Source of the DNA: Chryseobacterium gleum
GTDB taxonomy: Bacteria; Bacteroidota; Bacteroidia; Flavobacteriales_D; Sanyastnellaceae
DNA length: 37,074 bases
Direction: 5' to 3'
Assembly: GCA_945869405.1 (NCBI GenBank)
Contig: CAMBPD010000006.1
Span: 1-37,074 of the forward strand
Of this stretch, positions 7,583 to 17,009 are shown one piece after another. The number at the start of each line of letters is the position of its first letter. Position 1 is the stretch's first letter. The notes under the pieces were generated by a model. It ran no database searches. It saw only the letters and a program-made list of their open reading frames with translations, and was not told where the DNA came from. A program made the translations under genes and the position numbers.

Positions 7583-8209
7583 ATGGCAACAACCCCTCTC
7601 ACTTTTATTATACTCGCCGCCACCATCATCATTTCATGGCGGGCGATGGAACAATCGTCTCTGTTTGAGAAACTCCTTCACAATCCTTACCGAGTGAAGC
7701 ACCAAAAGCAATACTATCGGCTATTCTCGCACCTACTTGTGCATGCCGATGTGATGCACCTGGCGCTAAACATGTTTGTTTTTTACTCCTTTGGGCGCGT
7801 GCTGGAATCGATATTCAAAGCAACTTGGGGCGTTCAACAAGGCGGGTTGCTTTTCATTGCCCTTTATGTGCTCGGTGGTGTGGCTGCCACGTTGCCGTCT
7901 ATGCGAAAGCACGCCGACAATTATGGCTACAACTCCGTGGGAGCGAGCGGTGGCGTAAGTGCTTTGCTGATGGCCTACATGATCTTATTTCCCTTGAATG
8001 AAATTGCCTTTTTCTTTATACCCATGCCCGCGTTTATTGGTGTATTCGTTTTCTTTTTACTCGAACATTTTATGAAGCGCAACGTGCGCTCCAACATTGC
8101 TCACGACGCTCACATTTGGGGAGCGTTATTTGGGATAGCATTTGTGGCCCTTGTGGTGCCATCATCCATACCGCGATTTGTTACTCAGGTGCTAGGCTCG
8201 TTTCTTTAA
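7583..8209 (+). CDS. Rhomboid family intramembrane serine protease
   Basis: 208 residues with six predicted membrane segments. The rhomboid catalytic dyad is visible: S122 in GASGG (120-124) and H177 in AHDAHIWG. The structural motif H59-LALN-63 (HxxxN) in the second segment and the L1-loop region (YYRLFSHLLVHAD, 44-56) are also present. Rhomboids cleave transmembrane segments of other proteins within the membrane. No substrate is evident, although the preceding gene makes a lipoprotein. It is the last gene of a four-gene operon (15 nt after the lipoprotein gene). The family assignment is firm. Confidence 0.93.
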   Translation: MATTPLTFIILAATIIISWRAMEQSSLFEKLLHNPYRVKHQKQYYRLFSHLLVHADVMHLALNMFVFYSFGRVLESIFKATWGVQQGGLLFIALYVLGGVAATLPSMRKHADNYGYNSVGASGGVSALLMAYMILFPLNEIAFFFIPMPAFIGVFVFFLLEHFMKRNVRSNIAHDAHIWGALFGIAFVALVVPSSIPRFVTQVLGSFL

Positions 8210-8251
8210 GCGATTTGGCTTTGGACCTACATGCACCCAATGCCTAGACCG

Positions 8252-8259
8252 TATATTTG
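8252..8259 (+). promoter_or_regulatory. Predicted -7 promoter element (TATATTTG) of the thiolase gene
   Basis: TATATTTG followed by C, 20 nt before ATG 8280. No well-spaced -33 TTTG is present; the nearest (8220-8223) is 28 bp away. Confidence 0.6.
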
Positions 8260-8279
8260 CGGCCTAAAAAATTTTCTCA

Positions 8280-9458
8280 ATGAAAGAAGTTTTCGTAGTT
8301 GCCGCCGTGCGTACTCCGCTAGGAAGTTTTGGCGGGTCTTTAGCCTCCGTTTCTGCCACCAAATTGGGCGCTGCAGCAATCAAAGGAGCAATGGATCGTA
8401 TTCAACTTGATCCGAGTGAAGTAAACGAAGTTATCATGGGATGTGTGCTGCAAGCCAATCTTGGCCAGGCACCCGCCCGACAGGCGGCTAAGTTTGCCGG
8501 ACTGCCCGATGGCGTTGCGTGCACAACAGTAAATAAAGTGTGTGCCTCGGGCATGAAAGCCATCATGCAAGGTGCGCAAAGCATTCTGCTCGGAGACGCA
8601 GACGTGGTGGTTGCAGGCGGCATGGAAAACATGAGTCAGGTACCCTTCTATTCTGAGCACCTGCGCTGGGGAAACAAATATGGAAACGTAAGTATGATTG
8701 ATGGTTTGGCTAAAGATGGTCTTACCGATGTATACCACAACTACGCCATGGGCGTGGCTGCCGACATGTGCGCGACTGAGTGCAACATTTCGCGTGAAGA
8801 CCAAGATGCCTTTGCTATTGAGAGCTACAAGCGCTCTGCATCCGCCTGGGCTGAAGGCAAATTCAGCGCGGAGGTTATACCTGTGCAAATAACCGGTCGC
8901 AAAGGAGATGTTGTCACCTTCAGTGAAGACGAAGAATTTAAGAATGTCAATTTTGATAAAGTCGCTGGCCTTCGCGCAGCGTTCACAAAAGAGGGCACGG
9001 TGACAGCCGCCAACGCGAGCACTATGAACGACGGTGCCGCTGCCCTTATCCTCATGAGTGGAGAAAAAATGAAAGCCCTTGGATTGAAGCCATTGGCAAA
9101 AATACGTGGGTATGCAGATGCAGAACAAGCACCAGAGTGGTTCACCACTACTCCATCGCTGGCCCTTCCCAAGGCTGTGGCAAAGGCAGGTCTGAGCATG
9201 AGTGATCTGGATTTTGTAGAGCTCAACGAAGCCTTCTCCGTTGTGGGTCTGGTGAACATACAGAAGATGGGGCTCGATGCTTCGAAGGTGAACGTCAACG
9301 GCGGCGCTGTATCCCTCGGACATCCACTGGGCTGTTCAGGTGCGCGTATCCTTGTGACTCTCATCCATGTGTTGGCTCAAAACAACGCCAAGATCGGTGG
9401 TGCGGGTATCTGTAACGGCGGCGGTGGAGCCAGTGCAGTGGTGGTGGAGCGTGTGTAA
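8280..9458 (+). CDS. Acetyl-CoA acetyltransferase (thiolase)
   Basis: 392 residues, the standard thiolase length. Catalytic residues sit at the classical places: acyl-accepting C88 in NKVCASGMKA, H348 in GGAVSLGHPLGCSGAR, and C378 in GICNGGGG. N-terminal VRTPLGSFGG and the loop ENMSQVP are also typical. It catalyses reversible condensation of two acetyl-CoA to acetoacetyl-CoA, or thiolysis in beta-oxidation and in ketone-body or leucine breakdown. Sequence reading cannot separate biosynthetic (AtoB/PhaA) from degradative (FadA) members, though the residue spacing is closest to the acetoacetyl-CoA type. It is a single-gene unit with its own promoter, with no fatty-acid or polyhydroxybutyrate genes beside it. 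Confidence 0.95.
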   Translation: MKEVFVVAAVRTPLGSFGGSLASVSATKLGAAAIKGAMDRIQLDPSEVNEVIMGCVLQANLGQAPARQAAKFAGLPDGVACTTVNKVCASGMKAIMQGAQSILLGDADVVVAGGMENMSQVPFYSEHLRWGNKYGNVSMIDGLAKDGLTDVYHNYAMGVAADMCATECNISREDQDAFAIESYKRSASAWAEGKFSAEVIPVQITGRKGDVVTFSEDEEFKNVNFDKVAGLRAAFTKEGTVTAANASTMNDGAAALILMSGEKMKALGLKPLAKIRGYADAEQAPEWFTTTPSLALPKAVAKAGLSMSDLDFVELNEAFSVVGLVNIQKMGLDASKVNVNGGAVSLGHPLGCSGARILVTLIHVLAQNNAKIGGAGICNGGGGASAVVVERV

Positions 9459-9535
9459 TTTAGGTGGGGCGTCGATTTAAAAAAAAGATATCGAGGGATA
9501 ATGCATTAATCATCGTCTTAATTCTAAACAAGAAC

Positions 9536-11905
9536 ATGGATAACATCATTTTGCACCCGCGACAATCGTACGATGTGATTCGATACCTCTCTCATAGCTT
9601 CCTAACCCTATTTTTTTTACTTGCCACCCTATGCAGCGGAGCTCAGAACTACTCCATTAGCGGCACAGTAAAAGATGCCAGCAACGGTGAAGACCTTATT
9701 GGTGTCCTCATTGGCATATCTGAAATGCCCGGCGTAGGAACAGCTACCAACAGTTATGGCTTTTACTCGCTGACGCTGCCCGAAGGAAATTATACGATTA
9801 TCTTTCAATCGCTAGGCTACCAAACGCGCAAGGAGCGCATCGAACTCAAAGGCAATCTATCCCTCAAAGCTGAATTGAAATCGGCCGAGAGCGAGTTGAG
9901 CGAGGTGCAAATCACTGATGTGCGCACCAATGACAATGTGCGCAAGAATGAGATGGGCGTGATGAAGATTGATCCAAAAGCCGTGGAATCCGTTCCGGTG
10001 CTTTTTGGCGAGCGCGACATCATCAAGATTTTCCAGATGACACCCGGCGTGAAGAGCGCGGGTGAAGGCAACGCGGGATTTTTTGTGCGCGGTGGGAGCG
10101 CTGATCAGAATCTTATATTGCTTGATGAGGCCCCAGTTTACAACGCCTCTCACCTACTCGGTTTTTTCTCCGTATTCAACTCCGACGCACTCAAAGATGT
10201 GACCCTCTACAAGGGCGGCATGCCTGCGGAATATGGCGGACGTTCCTCGTCGGTGATGGACATAAAGATGAAAGACGGTAACGCTAAGTCCTTTGGTGCA
10301 CAGGGCGGCATTGGCATCATTGCCTCCCGCCTCACTATCGAAGCGCCGATTGTGAAAGACCGCGGCTCGTTCATCGTGTCAGGCCGACGCACTTATGCCG
10401 ATATGTTTCTGAAGCTATCCAAAGACACCGTAACCAAAGAGTCGAGCCTGTATTTCTATGACCTCAACATGAAGGCCAATTACCGCATCAACGATAAGAA
10501 CCGCATCTACCTTTCGGGCTACTTCGGCCGCGATAACTTCGGACTATCCGATATTTTCGGGTTTGATTGGGGAAACAAAACGGGCACCCTGCGTTTCAAC
10601 CACATCTTCAACAACCGCTTGTTTTCCAATACGTCTATCATCTACAGTGACTACAGTTATAGGTTTTCATTCAGCCCGAGCGGCAGTGAAATCAAGTTTT
10701 CATCTTCCATACAAGACGTGAACGTAAAGCAGGATTTTTCCTTTTTCCCCAATCCCAACCACAAAATCAAATTCGGGTTGAATGCGATTCACCACACGTT
10801 TGTACCCGGCGAGATTACCAGTGATATCGCATCTTTTAGCGACCTCAAACTGACCAACAAATTCGCTCTGGAGAATGCCGTTTACTTGCAAGACGACATG
10901 AGTATAAATGAACGCCTTGGCCTGCAATACGGACTGCGTTATTCCTTCTTCGATTATATGGGTGAAGGCACTGCCTACACTTTCGACGATGAGGGAAATG
11001 TGCTTACCTCAACCGATTATGCGCAATGGCAAACCATCAAAACCTATGGGGGCTTCGAACCCAGATTGGCGTTGCGTTATGACCTCGAGAAGAATAGTTC
11101 GATAAAGGCATCTTACAACCGTTCGTTGCAATACCTGCATTTGCTCTCAAATTCTACGTCTTCGCAGCCTACCGATATTTGGGTTCCAAGCAGCAACAAC
11201 ATTAAGCCGCAAACGAGCAACCAAGCCTCTGTTGGGTATTTCCGCAACTTCAAAGACAATACCTATGAATTGAGTTTAGAAACGTATTACAAGACCATGA
11301 AGAACGCCATCGACTATAGGAATGGCGCAAATTTGTTTTTCAACGACCAAGCCGAGGGCGAATTGGTGTTTGGCAAGGGGCGGGCCTATGGTGTGGAGTT
11401 ATTGTTTCGCCGGCAAACCGGCAAGCTCACCGGTTGGGTGAGCTATACCTGGTCGCGTTCGTTGCGCACTTTCGACCAGATCAATAGCGGCTCAGAATAC
11501 CCGGCCAAGCAAGATCGCATTCATGATATAGCCATTGTGGCCATGTATAAGATCAATGATCGGGTGAATGTCTCTGCCAATTGGATTTACTATACAGGCG
11601 CAGCGGTAACGTTCCCCTCGGGAAAATATGAAATTGAAGGTATAACAGTGCCTCTTTACACGGAACGCAACGGGTACCGTATGCCTCAATATCACCGCTT
11701 GGATGTGGGCGTAACAATAGATGCCAAAACCAAGAACCCCAAGTTTGAATCGTCTTGGAATTTCTCGGTTTACAACGCTTATGCACGACGCAACGCTTAC
11801 GCCATCACGTTTCAGGGGAACATAGACAATCCTGAGCAAACCGAAGCAGTGCGCACTACCCTATTTCGCATTGTGCCATCGATTACTTACAACTTCAAAT
11901 TCTAA
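9536..11905 (+). CDS. TonB-dependent outer-membrane receptor with carboxypeptidase-regulatory-like N-terminal domain
   Basis: 789 residues from ATG 9536. An earlier in-frame start at 9464 adds a Lys-rich, non-signal sequence and is rejected. The order is: signal sequence (about 16-36, ending CSGAQ); a CarboxypepD_reg-like beta domain (about 38-115: ISGTVKDASNGEDLIGV..., SLGYQTRKERI); a plug domain with RDIIKIFQMTPGVKSAGEG, GFFVRGGSADQNLILLDEAP and MPAEYGGRSSSVMDI; and a long beta barrel ending in the aromatic terminus TYNFKF. It imports a large or scarce ligand across the outer membrane using TonB energy. The ligand is unknown. The partner is a DUF4249 lipoprotein rather than SusD, starting 4 nt after the stop. 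No FecI/FecR-type regulators are adjacent. Confidence 0.93.
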   Translation: MDNIILHPRQSYDVIRYLSHSFLTLFFLLATLCSGAQNYSISGTVKDASNGEDLIGVLIGISEMPGVGTATNSYGFYSLTLPEGNYTIIFQSLGYQTRKERIELKGNLSLKAELKSAESELSEVQITDVRTNDNVRKNEMGVMKIDPKAVESVPVLFGERDIIKIFQMTPGVKSAGEGNAGFFVRGGSADQNLILLDEAPVYNASHLLGFFSVFNSDALKDVTLYKGGMPAEYGGRSSSVMDIKMKDGNAKSFGAQGGIGIIASRLTIEAPIVKDRGSFIVSGRRTYADMFLKLSKDTVTKESSLYFYDLNMKANYRINDKNRIYLSGYFGRDNFGLSDIFGFDWGNKTGTLRFNHIFNNRLFSNTSIIYSDYSYRFSFSPSGSEIKFSSSIQDVNVKQDFSFFPNPNHKIKFGLNAIHHTFVPGEITSDIASFSDLKLTNKFALENAVYLQDDMSINERLGLQYGLRYSFFDYMGEGTAYTFDDEGNVLTSTDYAQWQTIKTYGGFEPRLALRYDLEKNSSIKASYNRSLQYLHLLSNSTSSQPTDIWVPSSNNIKPQTSNQASVGYFRNFKDNTYELSLETYYKTMKNAIDYRNGANLFFNDQAEGELVFGKGRAYGVELLFRRQTGKLTGWVSYTWSRSLRTFDQINSGSEYPAKQDRIHDIAIVAMYKINDRVNVSANWIYYTGAAVTFPSGKYEIEGITVPLYTERNGYRMPQYHRLDVGVTIDAKTKNPKFESSWNFSVYNAYARRNAYAITFQGNIDNPEQTEAVRTTLFRIVPSITYNFKF

Positions 11906-11909
11906 GCGC

Positions 11910-12731
11910 ATGAGAAACGTTCAACAACTGGTGTTGCTCGCGATGACGACCATTGTATTGGGATCGTGTCAGGACGTAATCGACATCGATTTGCGCGACG
12001 CCGACCGCAAGTATGTCATTGAAGGCAAGGTGGTGCAAGGCGTCGACAGCGTGATGGTTCGCGTGTCGCGCACCACCAGTTTCTTCGAAACAACAGGCCC
12101 CGAGGCCATTACCGATGCAGAGTTAGTGCTCACCCTGCCCGATGGCAGCGAACGCGTGCTCGAGCACGTATCGGACGGGTATTACAAAGCATTGGGCATC
12201 GATGCCCAACCCAACGCCATGTATAGACTTTCGGTAAGCGCAGGTGGCGAAACGTTCACTGCCACCACGTTTATGCCAGAGGCGGTTGCGATTGACTCCT
12301 TGAGCTACCGTCCGGAGCAAAATCTATTTGGTCCACCACCCGAAGGCCCGCCCAAGTTCAATGTGTTTTTGAACTTCCAGGACCCCCAATCGCGCAATTA
12401 TTATAGAGCCGTATACGAGCGCAATGGCAATGAGCAGGACAACCTTGGCGACATCCAGCTCTTCGACGACGAGCTCACCAACGGCAACTACATCGAGATT
12501 CCCATTTTCAATCAGAACTACCGTATGGGCGACACCGCCTATGTGGCACTGCTCACGATGGATTCCGATGTGTATACCTTCTTAGAAACCTTCACATCGG
12601 CTGCATCGGCCGATGCTGGCAGTCCATTTTCAGCCGCTCCAGACAACCCCATCAGCAACATTGAAGGCGGGGCATTGGGCGTGTTTGCCGCCTATGCCAG
12701 AACAGAAAGGGTTGTGGTGATTGGAGAGTAA
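11910..12731 (+). CDS. DUF4249-type lipoprotein, partner of the TonB receptor
   Basis: 273 residues from ATG 11910, 4 nt after the receptor stop, so the two are translated as a pair. A lipoprotein signal with lipobox LGSC (C20) is clear. After it comes the DUF4249 opening CQDVIDIDLRDADRKYVIEGKV, a beta-sandwich-like region with the recurrent pattern MVRVSRTTSFFETTGPEAITDAELVLT and the GGETFTATTFMP element, then a C-terminal part with LETFTSAASADAGSPFSAAPDNPISNIEGGALGVFAAY, which is strongly conserved in the family. Genes of this type regularly follow TonB receptors with a regulatory-like domain. They are thought to sit on the outer membrane and help ligand capture, but the biochemical role is not established. 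Confidence 0.88.
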   Translation: MRNVQQLVLLAMTTIVLGSCQDVIDIDLRDADRKYVIEGKVVQGVDSVMVRVSRTTSFFETTGPEAITDAELVLTLPDGSERVLEHVSDGYYKALGIDAQPNAMYRLSVSAGGETFTATTFMPEAVAIDSLSYRPEQNLFGPPPEGPPKFNVFLNFQDPQSRNYYRAVYERNGNEQDNLGDIQLFDDELTNGNYIEIPIFNQNYRMGDTAYVALLTMDSDVYTFLETFTSAASADAGSPFSAAPDNPISNIEGGALGVFAAYARTERVVVIGE

Positions 12732-12741
12732 TAGCGCTGGG

Positions 12742-12861
12742 CTACTTTGTTTTTCCGCAGTTTCCGCACTTGCCATTCTTTGCAGACCATTGGCCATAGA
12801 ACACTTTCGCCACATAAAGAGCGGCGAGTAGGACCACACAACTAACAAGCATTCGTTGCAT
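12742..12861 (-). CDS. FeoB-associated Cys-rich membrane protein (39 residues)
   Basis: A very short gene found by reading the strand after feoB: ATG at 12861 overlaps the last base of the feoB TGA, stop TAG at 12744-12742. The product has one membrane segment (about 5-22, MLVSCVVLLAALYVAKVF) and a short tail ending in K31-C32-GN-C35-GKTK. One membrane helix plus a C-terminal C-x2-C directly after feoB is the description of the FeoB-associated Cys-rich family (PF12669). Its role is unproven; binding or redox handling of ferrous iron at the FeoB exit is the usual guess. Overlap with feoB implies coupled translation. It is below normal gene-caller length limits and easily missed. Confidence 0.85.
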   Translation of the reverse strand: MQRMLVSCVVLLAALYVAKVFYGQWSAKNGKCGNCGKTK

Positions 12862-14819
12862 CAACTGAATAAATTAAAGGTGATGAATGCAGCCCCATAG
12901 GCCAAAACGCCCATATACAACAACTGGATTAGCGGCCATTTCCACGACTTAGTCTCCCGACGTACCACGGCAAAAGTCGCCATGCACTGCATCGCGTACA
13001 CATAAAAAACCATGAGAGAAAGACCAGAGGCCACCGTATAAATAGGTGCTCCACTTTCCTCCCAGCGTTCATCGCGAAGCCGATCGATCAAAGCCGCATT
13101 CTCCTCAAAATCCTCTCCCACACTGTATATAGTGGCCATACTTCCCACAAACACTTCGCGCGCTGCAAAGGAGGTAATGAGCGAAATACCCATTTTCCAG
13201 TCGTAGCCCAACGGTTTTATCGCGGGTTCAATCCAATGTCCCAGTATACCGATATACGAATTTTCCAAGCGCGCCGCAGCCAAGCGCTGGTCAACATCAT
13301 CAGTTGAAGTACTGACCAGAATCTGCTGTTCCGCATGCTGAATACGTTCAGATGGGCCATAGCTGGCCAAAGCCCATAGCAAGATGGAAATTGCGACGAT
13401 TACACGACCAGCATCCCACGCAAAAATGCGCACCTTCTCGAGCAGGTTGATACCAACCTCTTTCCACCTTGGCCATTTGTATGCAGGCATTTCAAGTATA
13501 AGAAAACTGGGCTCACCTGTTTTCACAAACCGTTTCATTACCCAAGCCACAGCCAGTGCTGAAAACAATCCCAAGGCATACAACCCCAACAAAACCAAAC
13601 CCTGCATATCTATAACACCCCAAATCCTTTGGTCTGGAATAACCAGTGCAATTAGAAGCGTGTATACCGGAATGCGCGCCGAACAACTCATAAGGGGCGC
13701 TACCATGATGGTCACGATACGGTCTTTCCATGAAGAAATTGTGCGGGTTGCCATAACCCCGGGTATGGCGCATGCCACACTCGACATCAGTGGCACTACA
13801 CTTTTTCCACTCAACCCGAAAGGGCGTACAAGTCTGTCCATCAGAAAAACAACACGCGCCATATAACCCGACTCTTCTAGGATAGAAAGGAAGAAAAAAA
13901 GAATGGCTATTTGAGGCAAAAAAACCAACACGCCTCCGATTCCGGGTATCAAGCCCTCAGCAATTAGATTCGTGAACACACCTTGGGGCAGGGATTCCAT
14001 AACTAGAGCCGATAATTGTAGAAACCAACCATCGATAAGATCCATCGGAATGGCGGCCAATTGAAAGATAAATTGAAAGATCAAGAGTAAAACAGCCAAA
14101 AAAATTCCGTAGCCCCAAACGCGGTGCACAAGTATCGCGTCTAGCGCTCGCGTAGCGCTTTTCTTTGTTTGTGGGGCAACACGCACCACACCAATAAGCA
14201 ATTGACCAATGGCGCGCAAGCGCATCTCGGCATCAACACCTTGAGCTTTAAGATCATTGCTTAACTGTGCTAGAGGGGTATCTGAAAAACGATTGGCAGG
14301 CCCATTTTTTCCCAACAGAGTTATTTGTGCTTTTAAACGCTCCACGCCTTCACCTGTGCGAGCATTTATGGAGACAATCGGGGTTCCACCCAGTCGTTTC
14401 GACAACAATTGCTTGTCGATCTGAGTGCCTCGTGCCCGATTTACATCGTCCATGGTAAGCACAAGCAACGTGGGGATGCCCATATCATGCACTTGTGTGT
14501 AGAGCAATAGATTGCGTTCAAGGTTGGTCGCATCGGCCATAACTACGATAGCCTCTGGAAAATCGGGATGTGCCTTGTCGGAGAGGATTTCCATAACCAC
14601 GCGTTCATCATTTGAACGAGGAAAGACACTGTAAACACCGGGTAAATCGAGAATGTGAACGGTCTCATTGGCACTGACCTTACACTCACCCCATTTCTTA
14701 TCAAGCGTAATTCCCGGGTAATTACCCACATGCTGTCGTAGACCGGTGAGGTGATTGAACAGTGAGCTCTTCCCGGTATTGGGGTTTCCTATGAGTGCTA
14801 TTTTACGATTCTTTATCAC
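12861..14819 (-). CDS. feoB: Ferrous iron transport protein B
   Basis: 652 residues. The N-terminal G domain has G1 GNPNTGKS (11-18), switch I around NYPGITLD (33-40), G3 DLPG (58-61) and G5-like SINARTGEG. The membrane part carries the FeoB Gate motifs, including GFLPQI-type VLVFLPQIAILFFFLSILEESGYMAR and PLMSCSARIPVYTLL, with the conserved Cys thought to line the iron path. It moves ferrous iron into the cytoplasm. Odd point: the G4 motif, normally NxxD, reads T122-M-D-D125 (codon ACC where AAC would give Asn), so guanine specificity may be altered. It overlaps feoA by 4 bp and the Cys-rich gene by 1 bp. No Fur box was identified. Confidence 0.96.
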   Translation of the reverse strand: MIKNRKIALIGNPNTGKSSLFNHLTGLRQHVGNYPGITLDKKWGECKVSANETVHILDLPGVYSVFPRSNDERVVMEILSDKAHPDFPEAIVVMADATNLERNLLLYTQVHDMGIPTLLVLTMDDVNRARGTQIDKQLLSKRLGGTPIVSINARTGEGVERLKAQITLLGKNGPANRFSDTPLAQLSNDLKAQGVDAEMRLRAIGQLLIGVVRVAPQTKKSATRALDAILVHRVWGYGIFLAVLLLIFQFIFQLAAIPMDLIDGWFLQLSALVMESLPQGVFTNLIAEGLIPGIGGVLVFLPQIAILFFFLSILEESGYMARVVFLMDRLVRPFGLSGKSVVPLMSSVACAIPGVMATRTISSWKDRIVTIMVAPLMSCSARIPVYTLLIALVIPDQRIWGVIDMQGLVLLGLYALGLFSALAVAWVMKRFVKTGEPSFLILEMPAYKWPRWKEVGINLLEKVRIFAWDAGRVIVAISILLWALASYGPSERIQHAEQQILVSTSTDDVDQRLAAARLENSYIGILGHWIEPAIKPLGYDWKMGISLITSFAAREVFVGSMATIYSVGEDFEENAALIDRLRDERWEESGAPIYTVASGLSLMVFYVYAMQCMATFAVVRRETKSWKWPLIQLLYMGVLAYGAAFITFNLFS

Positions 14820-15049
14820 GCAGATTTTTCATCCTCTACCACTACCATCTCCGCTTCATCGAGGCGCAACGAAAGCACTGATGTACCAAGGTCAATAGCC
14901 ATCGGACCATTGAATGGAGCGCGAAAGAGAACGGCTACTTTGCAGCCCTTAAACAAACCCATTTCAACTAGTTTAGGCGCCAACATACCTTCCCGAATTG
15001 CCACGACGGTAGCTATTGAGCGCGAAGGCAAAGAGGCGAGTGACTTCAT
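14816..15049 (-). CDS. feoA: Ferrous iron transport protein A
   Basis: 77 residues, typical length, predicted SH3-like small beta barrel. Recognisable pattern: LASLPSRSIATVVAI, then KLVEMGLFKGCKVAVLFRAPFNGPMAIDLG and a final strand LSLRLDEAEMVVVE. FeoA is cytoplasmic and is thought to interact with the FeoB G domain. It is the first gene of feoA-feoB-Cys-rich, overlapping feoB by 4 bp. The promoter must lie in the 124 bp shared with the divergent ABC-F gene; no strong -7 element was found on this strand. Confidence 0.95.
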   Translation of the reverse strand: MKSLASLPSRSIATVVAIREGMLAPKLVEMGLFKGCKVAVLFRAPFNGPMAIDLGTSVLSLRLDEAEMVVVEDEKSA

Positions 15050-15059
15050 GGGGCATTAA

Positions 15060-16808
<1,749 letters not shown>

Positions 16809-16964
16809 ATTCAACACAACCCACGCTCGTAGCCTTACCTCGGAGCGATGAAAATCCGTTGAACTCAACCCGCATCTTGTGTGGGCTTTCGCCTCTCTTT
16901 TGCAAAGCCCTTGTGCATATTCCGTTGTAAAACTTTAACCTACCTCTCCAAGAATACACACCGA

Positions 16965-17002
16965 AATTCGTTAGCATTGCTACTGAAACATTGCAACGAA
17001 TT
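16965..17002 (+). repeat. Inverted repeat just upstream of the 1491-residue protein gene
   Basis: AATTCGTT (16965-16972) and AACGAATT (16995-17002) are perfect complements around a 22-nt loop that itself holds two ATTGC copies. The structure ends 7 nt before ATG 17010. It could hide or expose the start region in the mRNA, or be an operator. Confidence 0.4.
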
Positions 17003-17009
17003 ACCGGCT

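Noticed and set aside
8340-9323. A 327-residue frame on the minus strand inside the thiolase gene
   Set aside because: It mirrors the strongly supported thiolase, has His/Cys-rich non-protein-like composition and no motif.
16881-17009. Longer N-terminus for the 1491-residue protein
   Set aside because: It would bury the signal peptide inside the protein and would cover a hairpin and AT-rich leader.
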